Below, one piece after another: positions 1 to 8,696 of a DNA stretch of 64,000 bases (position 1 is the stretch's first letter; each line of letters begins with the position of its first letter). This stretch comes from Streptomyces griseosporeus (GTDB taxonomy: Bacteria; Actinomycetota; Actinomycetes; Streptomycetales; Streptomycetaceae), in NCBI RefSeq assembly GCF_014656055.1, contig NZ_BNBR01000001.1, positions 1,693,131 to 1,757,130 of the forward strand, in the 5' to 3' direction. The translations under genes were made by a program, and so were the position numbers. The notes under the pieces were generated by a model that made no database searches, was not told the origin of the DNA, and saw only the letters and a list, made by a program, of their open reading frames with translations.

Positions 1-763
1 GGGCGAGGGCGGCGCGGGAGACGCCGGCCTTGGCGGCGAGGGAGGCCACGGTCCACGGGTGGGCGGGGTCGTCCTGGAGGAGGCGCAGCACCCGGCCCAC
101 GACGGGGTCGGCGAGCGCCCGGTACCAGGCGGGCGCCTCGGCGTCCGGGCGGGAGAACCAGGCCCGCAGCGCGGCGATCAGCAGCAGGTCGAGCAGCCGG
201 TCCAGGACGACCTCCTGGCCGGGCTCGTCCCGCACGATCTCCTCCATCAGCAGCGGCGTGAGCGGGCAGCGCCACTCGGCGTCGGTGAGGGACAGCAGCG
301 GTGGCAGGGCGTCCAGCAGACGGGCGTTGATCTCGCTCCGCATCTGGTAGGTGCCGATCAGCAGGACGGTGGCGCCGTCGGGGCGGCTGCCCCAGGTGCG
401 CACGCCGAGGTCCATGGAGCCGTTGAGCGAGCGGCCGTCGGGGTAGGAGCACGCGCCGCCCGGCAGGATCAGCGCCTGCGGCTCGGTGGCGGGGTCGTCG
501 GCGCAGGTGTACGGGGCCGGGCCGCGGGCGATCGCGAGGTCACCGGCGCGCAGCCGCACCCCCGCGCCGCCCTCCGGGACGACCCAGGCGTCGCCGCGGA
601 CCAGCAGCATCACCGTCAGCGGGGCCCGGTCCTCGACCCGCACGGCCCACGGCGGATCGAAACAGGCCCGGATCAGGAAGGCACCGCGGGCCCGGGGCCC
701 GTCCAGCAGCCCGGCCAGGGGATCCCCCGGCGTGAACGGCGGCGCACTCGGGGGAACGTCCAT
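1..763 (-). CDS. AraC-family transcriptional regulator (C-terminus cut by window edge)
   Basis: The reading frame starts at an ATG on the minus strand and runs off the left edge, so at least 254 residues are visible. The N-terminal two thirds look like a cupin-type AraC ligand-binding domain (cupin_6 style), with a segment on acquiring CADDPATEPQ and LILPGG. The last visible residues, PWTVASLAAKAGVSRAALA, are the first helix-turn-helix of an AraC DNA-binding domain; the second one lies outside. It is divergent from the oxidoreductase at 866, which is the usual arrangement of such regulators with the NAD(P)-binding gene they control. The effector is unknown. Confidence 0.85.
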   Translation of the reverse strand, partial: MDVPPSAPPFTPGDPLAGLLDGPRARGAFLIRACFDPPWAVRVEDRAPLTVMLLVRGDAWVVPEGGAGVRLRAGDLAIARGPAPYTCADDPATEPQALILPGGACSYPDGRSLNGSMDLGVRTWGSRPDGATVLLIGTYQMRSEINARLLDALPPLLSLTDAEWRCPLTPLLMEEIVRDEPGQEVVLDRLLDLLLIAALRAWFSRPDAEAPAWYRALADPVVGRVLRLLQDDPAHPWTVASLAAKAGVSRAALA

Positions 764-865
764 GCGGTCAGGGTAGAGGGCCCCGCCCCCGCCCTGGACG
801 CACGCGCATGCGGGCGAGCCGATCAGCGATGGGAGGCCGGGCGGGGCCGGGCGTTCACTGGAGGT
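764..865. promoter_or_regulatory. Divergent promoter region, AraC regulator / oxidoreductase
   Basis: A 102-base gap separates the two divergent starts. It holds the GGAGG ribosome binding site of the right-hand gene just before 866. No perfect operator palindrome is visible, so its regulatory role is inferred from the gene arrangement alone. Confidence 0.45.
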
Positions 866-1708
866 ATGGCAGAGAACGCGAAGGACATGACGGTGGTGGT
901 GACGGGGGCGTCCGGGCGTACGGGCCGGCGTGTGGCACGGGCCGCCGAGGCGGCGGGGCTGGCGGTGCGGGCCGCCTCGCGGGCGTCCGGCTTCGACTGG
1001 GACGACCGCGCCACGTGGGCGGACACCCTGAGCGGCGCGGACGCGGCCTACCTGGTGTACCCCTTCGACGTGGGCGCGCCGGACGCGGCCCGGGGCGTGG
1101 GCCTGCTCGCGCACGACGCGGTGCGGCTCGGGGTGCGGCGGCTGGTGCTGCTGTCGGCGCGCGGCGAGGAGGCGGCGCGGCCCGCCGAGGAGGCGCTGCG
1201 GGAGTCGGGCGCGGACTGGACGGTCGTACGGGCCGCGTGGTTCGCGCAGAACTTCAGCGAGGGGCCGCTGGCGGAGGAGCTGCGGGCCACGGACGGCCTG
1301 GTGTTCCCCGCCGGTGAGGTGCGCGAGCCGTTCGTGGACGCGGGGGACGTCGCGGAGGTCGTGGTGGCCGCGCTGACGGGGGGCGAGCGGTACGTGGGGC
1401 AGGCGCTGGCGGTGTCGGGGCCGCGGCTGCTGACGTTCGCGGAGGCGGTCGCGGAGATCGCGGAGGCGACCGGGCGGGCGCTGCGGTACACGTCGGTGCC
1501 GGTGCGGGAGTACGGGGCGCGGCTGGCGGAGGCCGGGACGCCGCCGGAGGAGTCGGAGTTCCTCCTCGATCTGTTCGAGCAGCTGCTCGACGGGCGGAAC
1601 GCCTATCTCTCGGACGGCGTCCGGCAGGTGCTGGGCCGCCCGCCCCGGGACTTCGCGGACGTGGTCCGGGAGGCAGCGGCGGCGGGGGCGTGGACGCCGG
1701 GGAGCTGA
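866..1708 (+). CDS. NAD(P)-binding oxidoreductase, NmrA/atypical SDR family
   Basis: This 280-aa protein begins MAENAKDMTVVVTGASGRTG, an atypical short-chain dehydrogenase dinucleotide motif (TGASGRTGRRV). It continues with features of the NmrA/ergot-alkaloid-reductase-like (EasG) group: LVLLSARGEEA, the segment WTVVRAAWFAQNFSEG, and FVDAGDVAEVVVAAL. These proteins bind NAD(P) and act as small redox enzymes or redox sensors. The ATG at 866 was chosen over upstream in-frame codons because GGAGG lies just before it and the fold begins at once. The substrate cannot be told. It is divergent from an AraC regulator, which is its likely controller. Confidence 0.85.
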   Translation: MAENAKDMTVVVTGASGRTGRRVARAAEAAGLAVRAASRASGFDWDDRATWADTLSGADAAYLVYPFDVGAPDAARGVGLLAHDAVRLGVRRLVLLSARGEEAARPAEEALRESGADWTVVRAAWFAQNFSEGPLAEELRATDGLVFPAGEVREPFVDAGDVAEVVVAALTGGERYVGQALAVSGPRLLTFAEAVAEIAEATGRALRYTSVPVREYGARLAEAGTPPEESEFLLDLFEQLLDGRNAYLSDGVRQVLGRPPRDFADVVREAAAAGAWTPGS

Positions 1709-1744
1709 CCGGCGGCCGTACACCCCAGACCGCGCGCCCTCCTC

Positions 1745-2923
1745 TCACTTCTCCCCGTGCGGTGTCTCCCCCGGCCCCTTGGGCGTGTGGTGGGGTGCCC
1801 TCGCGTGGGTGCGCAGTCGGCCGGTGACGTCCTCCGGGGGGAGGAAGCGGGACCAGCGTTCGGGGAACTCCGAGGGCATGTCGACGTCCGTGGACTCGTC
1901 GTCGGGGTCCTCGTGGGCGCGGTACGCGGCCAGGGCGGCGACGTACTCGGCGACCTCCTCCTGCCGTGCCCGCTCGTTGGCGGCGCGGGCCGCGGCGGTC
2001 GCGGCGGCGGGCCAGACCCGGTCGATGGCCGCGTTGACGGCGGCGCCGACGAGGACGGCGAACGCGGACACGCCGATCCACAGCAGCACGGCGACGGCGG
2101 CCGCGAGCGAGCCGTAGATCGTCGCCCCCTCGATGGTGGACTGCAGGTAGAGGCGGAGCAGGAAGCTGCCGAGCACCCACATGGCGAGGGCGACCAGCGC
2201 GCCCGGCACGTCCTCGATCCACGGGGAGCGGACCGGGACGGACACGTGGTACAGCGTGGTGAGGAAGGCGACCGAGAGCACCAGGACGACCGGCCAGTAC
2301 AGGACCTGTACGACCGTCGTCGACCAGGGCACGATCCGCACCACGGCGTCCGGTCCGGCCACCATCAGCGGCAGCGCCACCGAGCCGATCAGCAGCGCCA
2401 CGGTGAACAGCAGGAAGGCCATCAGCCGGGTCTTGACGATGCCGCGGACGCCGTCGAGGCCGTACATGACGGTGATGGTGTCGATGAAGACGTTCACCGC
2501 GCGGGAGCCCGACCACAGGGCGAACAGGAACCCGATCGAGATGACGTCGGGGCGGCCGCCCTTGAGGACGTCGTCGAGGATCGGCTGCGCGATCTGCCGG
2601 ACGCCCTTGTCGGACAGGACGGTGCGGGAGGCGTCGAGGAGGTTGGTCTCCAGGCTGGTGATGGTGTCGGTGCCGGTCCAGTCGTCGACGTAGCCGAGCA
2701 GGCCGATGAGGCTGAGCAGCAGCGGCGGCACCGACAGCAGGGTGAAGAACGCGGCCTCCGCGGCGAGCCCGAGGATGCGGTACTCGATGCAGGAGTTGAC
2801 GGTGTCCTTCAGCAGCAGCCAGGCCGTCCTGCGCTTGGAGACGTTCCGGTACAGGGCACGCGCCCGGTGGAGACGGCCGGAAGGGCTCGGGGGCGGCTCG
2901 GGAGACTGACTTGCTGGCTGCAC
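1745..2923 (-). CDS. YihY/virulence factor BrkB family membrane protein
   Basis: A 392-aa GTG-start protein. A short proline-rich N-terminus is followed by TAWLLLKDTVNSC and EAAFFTLLSVPPLLLSLIGL, the typical opening of the YihY/BrkB family (once mislabelled ribonuclease BN). About six hydrophobic segments follow up to residue 300. A charged cytoplasmic tail contains YRAHEDPDDE and FPERWSRFLPPEDV. The family consists of inner-membrane proteins of uncertain, possibly transport, role. It converges with the oxidoreductase gene across 36 bases and is divergent from the acyl-CoA dehydrogenase gene. Confidence 0.9.
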   Translation of the reverse strand: MQPASQSPEPPPSPSGRLHRARALYRNVSKRRTAWLLLKDTVNSCIEYRILGLAAEAAFFTLLSVPPLLLSLIGLLGYVDDWTGTDTITSLETNLLDASRTVLSDKGVRQIAQPILDDVLKGGRPDVISIGFLFALWSGSRAVNVFIDTITVMYGLDGVRGIVKTRLMAFLLFTVALLIGSVALPLMVAGPDAVVRIVPWSTTVVQVLYWPVVLVLSVAFLTTLYHVSVPVRSPWIEDVPGALVALAMWVLGSFLLRLYLQSTIEGATIYGSLAAAVAVLLWIGVSAFAVLVGAAVNAAIDRVWPAAATAAARAANERARQEEVAEYVAALAAYRAHEDPDDESTDVDMPSEFPERWSRFLPPEDVTGRLRTHARAPHHTPKGPGETPHGEK

Positions 2924-3048
2924 GCCCTAAAGGTATCCGCCGCGGGAGGGTGCACTCACACCCCTGGCGGGACCGGACCGGACGGGCACCGGTCGCGGCC
3001 CGTGTCGGGCCGGTCATGAGCGTCCCCGTGGCGGGTAGGTTGCGGAAC

Positions 3049-4683
3049 ATGGCAGGCAGCACGCACACGGTGAGCAACCAGCCCGAGCCGCTGACCGAAT
3101 ACGACGTCTACGGCGCCGACCGGGCCCTGGTCGAGGCGGTGCAACGGCACCTGGACCCCGCTCTGCTCGACGAGGCGCACGGCGAGCTGTCGGCGCTCGG
3201 CCGGTCGGCCGGGTCGGCGCAGCTGCAGGAGTGGGGTGCGCAGGCCAACGAGTTCCCGCCGCGGCTGCGCACCCACGACCGGTACGGGCGGCGGATCGAC
3301 GAGGTCGAGTTCCATCCGGCCTGGCACCGGCTGCTCGGCAAGGGCGTCGCGGCCGGGCTGACCTCGGCGTGGACGCGGCCGGGCGGGCATGTGCGGCGGG
3401 CGGCGGCGTTCCTGGTGTGGACGCAGGTGGAGGCCGGCAACGGCTGCCCGCTGTCGATGACCCACGCGGCGGTGCCGGCGCTGCGCACCGATCCGGAGCT
3501 GGCCGCCGAGTGGGAGCCGCGGCTGACGTCGACGGTCTACGACCGGGAGCTGCGGCCCGCGCACCTGAAGGCGGGCGTGCTGTTCGGGATGGGCATGACG
3601 GAGAAGCAGGGCGGCAGCGACGTCCGCGCCAACACCACCGCCGCCCGGCCGCTCGCCGAGGCCGGCGCGTACGAGCTGACCGGGCACAAGTGGTTCTGCT
3701 CGGCGCCGATGTCGGACGGTTTCCTGGTGCTGGCGCAGGCGCCCGGCGGGCTGACGTGCTTCCTGGTGCCGCGGGTGCTGGACGACGGCACCCGCAACGT
3801 CTTCCTGATCCAGCGGCTGAAGGACAAGCTGGGCAACCGGTCGAACGCCTCGGCGGAGGTGGAGTTCGACGGCACCTGGGCGCGCCGGGTCGGCGAGGAG
3901 GGGCGCGGGGTGGCGGCGATCATCGGCATGGTCGCGGCGACCCGGCTGGACTGCGTGCTGGGCTCGGCGGGGCTGATGCGGCAGGCGGTCGCGCAGGCGG
4001 TGCACCACTGCTCCTACCGGGAGGCGTTCGGCGGGCGGCTGGTCGACAAGCCGCTGATGCGCAATGTTCTGGCCGATCTCGCGCTGGAGTCGGAGGCGGC
4101 GACGACGCTGGCGCTGCGGCTGGCGGCGGCGTACGACGACGGCGGCGAGGAGGAGCGGGCGCTGCTGCGGATCGCGGTGCCGGCGGCGAAGTACTGGGTG
4201 ACCAAGCGGTGCGCGCCGGTGGCGGTGGAGGCCGCGGAGTGCCTGGGCGGCAACGGCTACGTGGAGGAGTCGGGCATGCCCCGGCTGGTGCGGGAGTCGC
4301 CGCTGAACTCGATCTGGGAGGGGGCGGGCAATGTGCAGGCCCTGGACGTGCTGCGGGCGCTGCGGCGGGAGCCGCGGGCGCTGGACGCCTGCCTGATGGA
4401 GATCGGGCGGTCGCGCGGCGCCGACCACCGGCTGGACGCGGCGGCGAAGAACCTGCTGACCGAACTCGGGGACCTGGAGGGCGTCGAGGGGCGGGCCCGG
4501 CGGCTGGCGGAGCGGCTGGCGCTGGTGCTGCAGGGGTCGCTGCTGGTGCGGTTCGCGCCGCCCGAGGTCGCGGACGCGTTCTGCGCGGCGCGGCTGGGCG
4601 GGGACGGCGGGGCGGCCTTCGGGACGCTGCCGTCCACCCTGGACCTGGCGGCCGTCGTGGAGCGGGCCCGGCCGGTGGAGTGA
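3049..4683 (+). CDS. Acyl-CoA dehydrogenase family protein, AidB-like
   Basis: The 544-aa flavoprotein matches the AidB branch of acyl-CoA dehydrogenases. It has an extra N-terminal domain, the segment MGMTEKQGGSDVRANTT around residue 184, the flavin-fold strand GHKWFCSAPMSDGFLVLAQ, and a C-terminal helical domain with ECLGGNGYVEESGMPRL and NSIWEGAGN. AidB of E. coli is induced by alkylation and binds DNA and FAD. Here no other repair gene is adjacent, so it may be either an AidB-type protective protein or a true acyl-CoA dehydrogenase. The start at 3049 removes an upstream arginine-rich extension. A strong terminator hairpin follows at 4685-4722. Confidence 0.85.
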   Translation: MAGSTHTVSNQPEPLTEYDVYGADRALVEAVQRHLDPALLDEAHGELSALGRSAGSAQLQEWGAQANEFPPRLRTHDRYGRRIDEVEFHPAWHRLLGKGVAAGLTSAWTRPGGHVRRAAAFLVWTQVEAGNGCPLSMTHAAVPALRTDPELAAEWEPRLTSTVYDRELRPAHLKAGVLFGMGMTEKQGGSDVRANTTAARPLAEAGAYELTGHKWFCSAPMSDGFLVLAQAPGGLTCFLVPRVLDDGTRNVFLIQRLKDKLGNRSNASAEVEFDGTWARRVGEEGRGVAAIIGMVAATRLDCVLGSAGLMRQAVAQAVHHCSYREAFGGRLVDKPLMRNVLADLALESEAATTLALRLAAAYDDGGEEERALLRIAVPAAKYWVTKRCAPVAVEAAECLGGNGYVEESGMPRLVRESPLNSIWEGAGNVQALDVLRALRREPRALDACLMEIGRSRGADHRLDAAAKNLLTELGDLEGVEGRARRLAERLALVLQGSLLVRFAPPEVADAFCAARLGGDGGAAFGTLPSTLDLAAVVERARPVE

Positions 4684-4684
4684 C

Positions 4685-4722
4685 GCGGGGGTGGTGCTGC
4701 GCCGACACGGCACCACCCCCGC
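4685..4722. terminator. Hairpin terminator after AidB-like gene
   Basis: GCGGGGGTGGTGC at 4685-4697 is perfectly complementary to GCACCACCCCCGC at 4710-4722, giving a 13-bp stem with a 12-base loop just after the stop at 4683. There is no T-run, as is common for Streptomyces terminators. Confidence 0.75.
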
Positions 4723-4823
4723 CGCGTTGGCCCTTCGAGGCCAGTGACGCCGCTCGGGACGGCGTGCATCAAGTTTCAACCACCGCACGAACGTCCCACC
4801 AGGGTTGCAGGGGGTTGCAACTG

Positions 4824-4834
4824 AACGGTCCGTT
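4824..4834. promoter_or_regulatory. Possible operator region upstream of GAF regulator
   Basis: AACGGTCCGTT is a palindrome and sits beside two direct GGTTGCA copies (about 4803-4819), 135 bases upstream of the GAF-regulator start. The cluster could be an autoregulatory site. This is inferred from symmetry only. Confidence 0.3.
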
Positions 4835-4969
4835 GTGACCGGACTGTGCCCCTCCGTCACCAGCGGGCGGCAGTATGGGGGCACACACCGAAACCAGTGG
4901 AACAGGACCGGAAAGCGTCGGCCGCAGGGCTTGACATCCGGGTGGTACGGCCCCTCTCGGGAGGACCCA

Positions 4970-6268
4970 GTGGCGAACCCGCCGATCAACGTGACGCAGC
5001 TCGCCGCCGTCGACGCGGCACGCGCCGCGCGGGTGCTCAGCAAGATGCGCGACGCGGCGCTGGCCGGGCGGCGCACACCGATCGCGCCCCGGCCGGTGAT
5101 CGAGGAGTCCTGGGGGCGGATGCTGCGCAGCGGGGTCGATCCGGACCACGACTTCCGGTCGGGGCTGCTGTCCGACGAGGAGCTGCGCCGGCGGCGGGAG
5201 GAGTCGCCGCTGCGCCATGTGCTGCCGGTGCTGCGCCAGGGGCTGCTGTCGGTGGCGGACGTCGCCCAGCACATCATGGTCGTCGCGGACGCCGACGGGC
5301 GGGTGCTGTGGCGGGAGGGTTCGCCGACGGTGCTGCGCAAGGCGGACGGCCTCGGTTTCGAGCTGGGCGCGGACTGGCGGGAGGACGTGGTCGGCACCAA
5401 CGGGGTGGGGACGCCCGCGGTGGTGCGGCGGCCCGTGCAGGTGTTCGCGGCGGAGCACTTCGTGCGCTCGCACGCCTCGTGGACGTGCGCGGGGGCGCCG
5501 ATCACCGACCCGCGGGACGGCCGGATGCTGGGCGTGGTCGATGTGAGCGGGCCGCTGGAGACAATGCATCCGGCCACGCTGGCCTGGGTGGACACGGTGG
5601 CCCGGCTGGCCGAGGCGCGGCTGCGGGAGATGCATGTGCAGTCCCTGGAGCGGCTGCGGGCGACGGCGGCGCCGCTGCTGGCCCGGGTGGGCGGCCGGGC
5701 GGTGGCGGTGGACCGGGACGGCTGGACGGCGGCCGTCACGGGGATGCCGTACACGAACCGGGTGGGGCTGCCCAAGTCGCTGGCGCCGGGCCGCCGGTGG
5801 CTGCCCTCGCTGGGGGTGTGCGCGGTGGAGCCGCTGGCCGAGGGCTGGCTGCTGCGGCCGGTGGACGCGCCCGACGGGGGACAGCCGGAGGGGGGCACGC
5901 GGATCGTGCTGGACGTCTCGCAGCCGCGGCGCTGGACCGTGACGGTGTCCGGCGGCGCGGGCTCGTGGACGCACGAACTGAGCCCGCGGCACGCGGAGTT
6001 GCTGTACCTGCTGGCCGTGCACCGGGCGGGGCGCAGCGCGGCCGACCTGGCCGAGGACATGTTCGGGGACCCGGCGCGGACGGTGACCGTACGGGCCGAG
6101 ATGTCCAGGGTCCGGCGGTACCTCGGGGGGTTTCTGGACCACCGGCCGTATCGTTTCTGCGAGGGTGCGGAGGTCGAGGTGCTCCTTCCGGACCAGCCGG
6201 GCGCGCTGCTGCCGCACTCCACCGCGCCCGGGGTGATCAGGCGGCGGAATTCCGCCGTCGTACCGTGA
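4970..6268 (+). CDS. GAF-domain transcriptional regulator with C-terminal winged helix
   Basis: A 432-aa protein starting at GTG with a GGGAGGA ribosome binding site. An AcoR-like N-terminal region (IEESWGRMLRSGVDPDHDF) precedes a GAF sensor domain (about residues 85-215: LLSVADVAQHIMVVADADGR, GTNGVGTPAVVRRPVQVFAAEHF). The C-terminal 80 residues (LSPRHAELLYLLAVHRAG, TVTVRAEMSRVRRYLGGFL) look like a winged-helix DNA-binding domain. The AAA+ sigma-54 activation domain of true AcoR proteins is absent, which fits an organism without sigma-54. It probably senses a small molecule. Its target is not evident; the upstream acyl-CoA dehydrogenase gene is isolated from it by a terminator. Confidence 0.82.
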   Translation: MANPPINVTQLAAVDAARAARVLSKMRDAALAGRRTPIAPRPVIEESWGRMLRSGVDPDHDFRSGLLSDEELRRRREESPLRHVLPVLRQGLLSVADVAQHIMVVADADGRVLWREGSPTVLRKADGLGFELGADWREDVVGTNGVGTPAVVRRPVQVFAAEHFVRSHASWTCAGAPITDPRDGRMLGVVDVSGPLETMHPATLAWVDTVARLAEARLREMHVQSLERLRATAAPLLARVGGRAVAVDRDGWTAAVTGMPYTNRVGLPKSLAPGRRWLPSLGVCAVEPLAEGWLLRPVDAPDGGQPEGGTRIVLDVSQPRRWTVTVSGGAGSWTHELSPRHAELLYLLAVHRAGRSAADLAEDMFGDPARTVTVRAEMSRVRRYLGGFLDHRPYRFCEGAEVEVLLPDQPGALLPHSTAPGVIRRRNSAVVP

Positions 6269-6356
6269 CCTGGATCGGACATCTTGCACCGAACGGGCCC
6301 TACGGTGGCATCTTCCGCATCTTTGCGGGGTCTTCGTCCCGCGCGGCACCCGACTG

Positions 6357-6377
6357 CCGTAGCATCCCGTGCTACGG
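6357..6377. terminator. Hairpin between GAF regulator and secreted protein gene
   Basis: CCGTAGCA at 6357-6364 pairs perfectly with TGCTACGG at 6370-6377 around a 5-base loop, 89 bases after the regulator stop. It may terminate that transcript or form part of the leader of the next gene. Confidence 0.5.
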
Positions 6378-6397
6378 GCCGCCCCATCTGCTCCTGC

Positions 6398-6430
6398 AGC
6401 CAACCTACGGATCACCGGGCGCAGTTGGCT
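6398..6430 (+). promoter_or_regulatory. Inverted repeat in the 5' leader of the secreted protein gene
   Basis: AGCCAAC (6398-6404) and GTTGGCT (6424-6430) can pair across 19 bases, ending only 16 bases before the ATG at 6447 and just ahead of the GGGAGGA ribosome binding site. A structured leader is possible. I could not match it to a known riboswitch class. Confidence 0.3.
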
Positions 6431-6446
6431 CGCCTCGGGAGGAACG

Positions 6447-7739
6447 ATGAAGCATCGCGGGAGACATCGCCGGCGCAGGCGGGGCAGGGCGCTGCGCGCG
6501 TTCCTGGCCGGAACGGCCTTCGCGCTGACCGCGGCCGCCACCATGATCAGCGCCTCCCAGGCCACGGTCACCGATACCCCGGGCCGGCCCATACCCCTCA
6601 CCTCCGCCGCCGACCTGGCGGAACTGCGGCTGGAGCGGGAGCCGGTCGCCCCGGCCGACCTCGACCGGCTCGCCGCGGCGATGGGCCGGCCCGTGGACGT
6701 CGGCGCGGTCCTCGCCGGCGCCGACCACACACTGCGCGGTGCGGACGCGTGCACCGCCGACGAGAAGCGGGCGCTGCCCGCGGCGCCGGCCGCCACACGC
6801 GCGTACTGCTTCGGCGCCGCCGACACCGCCTCCCTGCGGCCGGGCGCGGTCACCGCGCCGGGCGACTCCCCCGACGGCCGCTGGCAGGGCGAGCGGGTCC
6901 TGCTGTCGGCCTGGTCGGGCCCCCCGTCCGACGGCGACGAGGCGTCCGGCGAGGCCGGAGCGGCCCGGGTCGCCTTCGTCGACGCCGACGACCCCGACCA
7001 CCTCGCCTACACCTGGGCGCTGCTCGCCGTGCCGGCCGACGGCGGCCGCGACTACCGGGCGCTGGCCTCGGCGGTCACCGGCATGGTCTGGTACGGCAGC
7101 ACGCTGCTGGTCACCGCTGACGGGGCGGACGGCCGGGCGCTGTACGTGTACGACGTCGGCCGGATCCAGCGCGCGGACGTGGAGAGCGCGGCCGTGGGCC
7201 GGGTGCCGGGCGGCTGGTCGGCGGCGGGGGCCCGGTTCGTGCTGCCGGCCGTGGGCGCGTACCGGATGCCCGGTGACGTGCGGATCGGCAGCATCTCGCT
7301 GGACCGCAGCACCTTCCCCGACGGCCTGGTGGCGAGCGAGGCGGTGCCCGCCGGCAGCGACCGGCCGACCCGGCTGTGGCGCTACCCGGTCGGCCTCGAC
7401 GCGGCCCGCACGGGGCTGCCGGCGCTCGACGCGCGAGGGCGCGCGCTGCCGGACGCGGCGTACGAGACGAAGGTCACCGGGGTGCGCGGGGTGCTGGCCC
7501 GCGGCTCCGACTGGTACGTCGCCCGGGCGGCGGGCGACGCGGACGGGCGCGGCCTGCTCGGGCGGCTGGGCGACGGCGGCACCGCGTCGGCGAAGTGCGG
7601 CCCGGACGGCTCGCACCAGTGCTGGAGCGCCCCGGCCGGCCCGCTGTCCGTCACGGACGGCACCGGGGCGGTGTGGTCGCAGGCAGGGCGGATGCTGTTT
7701 TCGCTGGGACTGAACACGATCGACAGGTCGCTGGGGTAG
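6447..7739 (+). CDS. Secreted protein of unknown function
   Basis: The 430-aa product starts MKHRGRHRRRRRGRALRAFL, a very arginine-rich N-region, then a hydrophobic core (AGTAFALTAAATMISAS) typical of a signal peptide. The mature part is rich in Ala, Asp and Gly and has a few Cys, including CTADEKRALP and SAKCGPDGSHQCWSAPA, which could form disulfides in an extracellular protein. I recognise no catalytic motif. The ATG at 6447 has a good GGGAGGAACG ribosome binding site. The GNAT gene follows after 17 bases, so the two may be cotranscribed. Confidence 0.75.
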   Translation: MKHRGRHRRRRRGRALRAFLAGTAFALTAAATMISASQATVTDTPGRPIPLTSAADLAELRLEREPVAPADLDRLAAAMGRPVDVGAVLAGADHTLRGADACTADEKRALPAAPAATRAYCFGAADTASLRPGAVTAPGDSPDGRWQGERVLLSAWSGPPSDGDEASGEAGAARVAFVDADDPDHLAYTWALLAVPADGGRDYRALASAVTGMVWYGSTLLVTADGADGRALYVYDVGRIQRADVESAAVGRVPGGWSAAGARFVLPAVGAYRMPGDVRIGSISLDRSTFPDGLVASEAVPAGSDRPTRLWRYPVGLDAARTGLPALDARGRALPDAAYETKVTGVRGVLARGSDWYVARAAGDADGRGLLGRLGDGGTASAKCGPDGSHQCWSAPAGPLSVTDGTGAVWSQAGRMLFSLGLNTIDRSLG

Positions 7740-7756
7740 ATGGTTCCCTGGCCGGT

Positions 7757-8329
7757 ATGGCCAACATCCCCGTGACCACCTGGTCCCTCGAACAGACGTC
7801 CCCGTCCGACCTCCTCCCGGCCGCCGCGCCCGAGGGTGACGTGCGGATCGTCCGCGCCGAGGTGCCCTCCCCCGAGTTCAGCCGTTTTCTGTACGCCTCC
7901 GTGGGCGGGGACATCCGCTGGACCGACCGGCTCGGCTGGAGCCACGCCCGCTGGCAGGAGTACCTGGACCGGCCCGGGGTGGAGACGTGGGTGGCCTACG
8001 ACCGGGGCACGCCCGCCGGGTACGTGGAGCTGGAGCCGCAGGACGACGGTGCGGTCGAGATCGTCTACTTCGGTCTGATCCCGGCCTTCCGCGGCCGGCG
8101 GATCGGCGGCCATCTGCTGTCGTACGGCGTCGCCCGCGCCTGGGACCTCGCGGACCGCTGGCCGGGGCTGGCCGGGACCAAGCGGGTGTGGCTGCACACG
8201 TGCAGCAAGGACGGCGAGTTCGCCATGGACAACTACCTGCGCCGCGGCTTCAGGCTCTTCGACACCAAGGTCGAGGAGGAGCCCGAGGTGGCCACGCCCG
8301 GCCCGTGGCCCGGCGCCTTCCCGGCCTGA
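7757..8329 (+). CDS. GNAT-family N-acetyltransferase
   Basis: A 190-aa protein with the GNAT core: beta strands ETWVAYDRGTPAGYVELEPQ and VEIVYFGLIPAFRGRRIGGH, where the last part (RGRRIGGHLL) is the acetyl-CoA pyrophosphate-binding loop, followed by VWLHTCSKDGEFAMDNYLRRGF. The acceptor substrate cannot be predicted. The gene ends 70 bases before a perfect 13-bp hairpin, which isolates it from the sulfur operon. Confidence 0.88.
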   Translation: MANIPVTTWSLEQTSPSDLLPAAAPEGDVRIVRAEVPSPEFSRFLYASVGGDIRWTDRLGWSHARWQEYLDRPGVETWVAYDRGTPAGYVELEPQDDGAVEIVYFGLIPAFRGRRIGGHLLSYGVARAWDLADRWPGLAGTKRVWLHTCSKDGEFAMDNYLRRGFRLFDTKVEEEPEVATPGPWPGAFPA

Positions 8330-8399
8330 CCGCTCGCGGTCTCGCCATACCCCGGCTGACCTGCGTCGACAAGGTCCCGTGCGGCGGGTGTGACCGACG

Positions 8400-8432
8400 A
8401 CACCCTTGTCCCACATAGCGGGACAAGGGTGT
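8400..8432. terminator. Strong hairpin terminator upstream of sulfur operon
   Basis: ACACCCTTGTCCC (8400-8412) and GGGACAAGGGTGT (8420-8432) form a perfect 13-bp stem with a 7-base loop. It lies in the 367-base gene-poor stretch 8330-8696, which otherwise holds only the leader ORF at 8487. It probably ends transcription from the acetyltransferase gene. Confidence 0.75.
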
Positions 8433-8486
8433 CCGCATGATGGACGAAGCTGGACTGTGTCCAGATCGCCGTGACACGCTTCCGTC

Positions 8487-8570
8487 ATGTCTGGAACTGG
8501 AATCGCCTTGGTGAGTCGGCGGCACGTCGACCTCGGCCGCATGTCCAGCGCCATCTGTCCGATGCGCTGA
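8487..8570 (+). CDS. Putative leader peptide of the sulfur-assimilation operon
   Basis: A 27-codon ORF begins MSGTGIALVSRRHVDLGR and ends AICPMR, with an in-frame GTG alternative at 8511. The RRHVDLGR core followed by a C-terminal Cys is the signature of the actinobacterial leader peptides found in front of sulfur-metabolism genes. The stop lies 126 bases before the sulfite reductase start. No clear ribosome binding site precedes the ATG, so it may be leaderless or translated from an upstream site. By analogy with cysteine-responsive leader peptides of mycobacteria, ribosome progress at the Cys codon could control the downstream operon; that mechanism is inferred here. Confidence 0.8.
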   Translation: MSGTGIALVSRRHVDLGRMSSAICPMR

Positions 8571-8696
8571 CCGCCCGCAGCATCCCCGGTTCCCTCCCCT
8601 TCTGTCTGCCCTGCGCAACGACGCGCACGCATGCCCGCACGCGCCCGAAAGCGCAGATCAGAGCCGCATTCCGCCTGTCCGAAGGACGTATCCACC

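Noticed and set aside
59..865. N-terminal extension of the oxidoreductase ORF
   Set aside because: It lies opposite the AraC gene and is repetitive in composition; the ribosome binding site and fold support the ATG at 866.
2956..6387. 1143-aa minus-strand ORF
   Set aside because: Antisense to the acyl-CoA dehydrogenase and GAF regulator, which have clear family motifs. Composition is that of a shadow frame.
8330..8486. Possible riboswitch (SAM or cobalamin) upstream of the sulfur operon
   Set aside because: Only a simple 13-bp terminator hairpin is present; none of the conserved core sequences of these riboswitches is visible. The leader ORF explains the region better.
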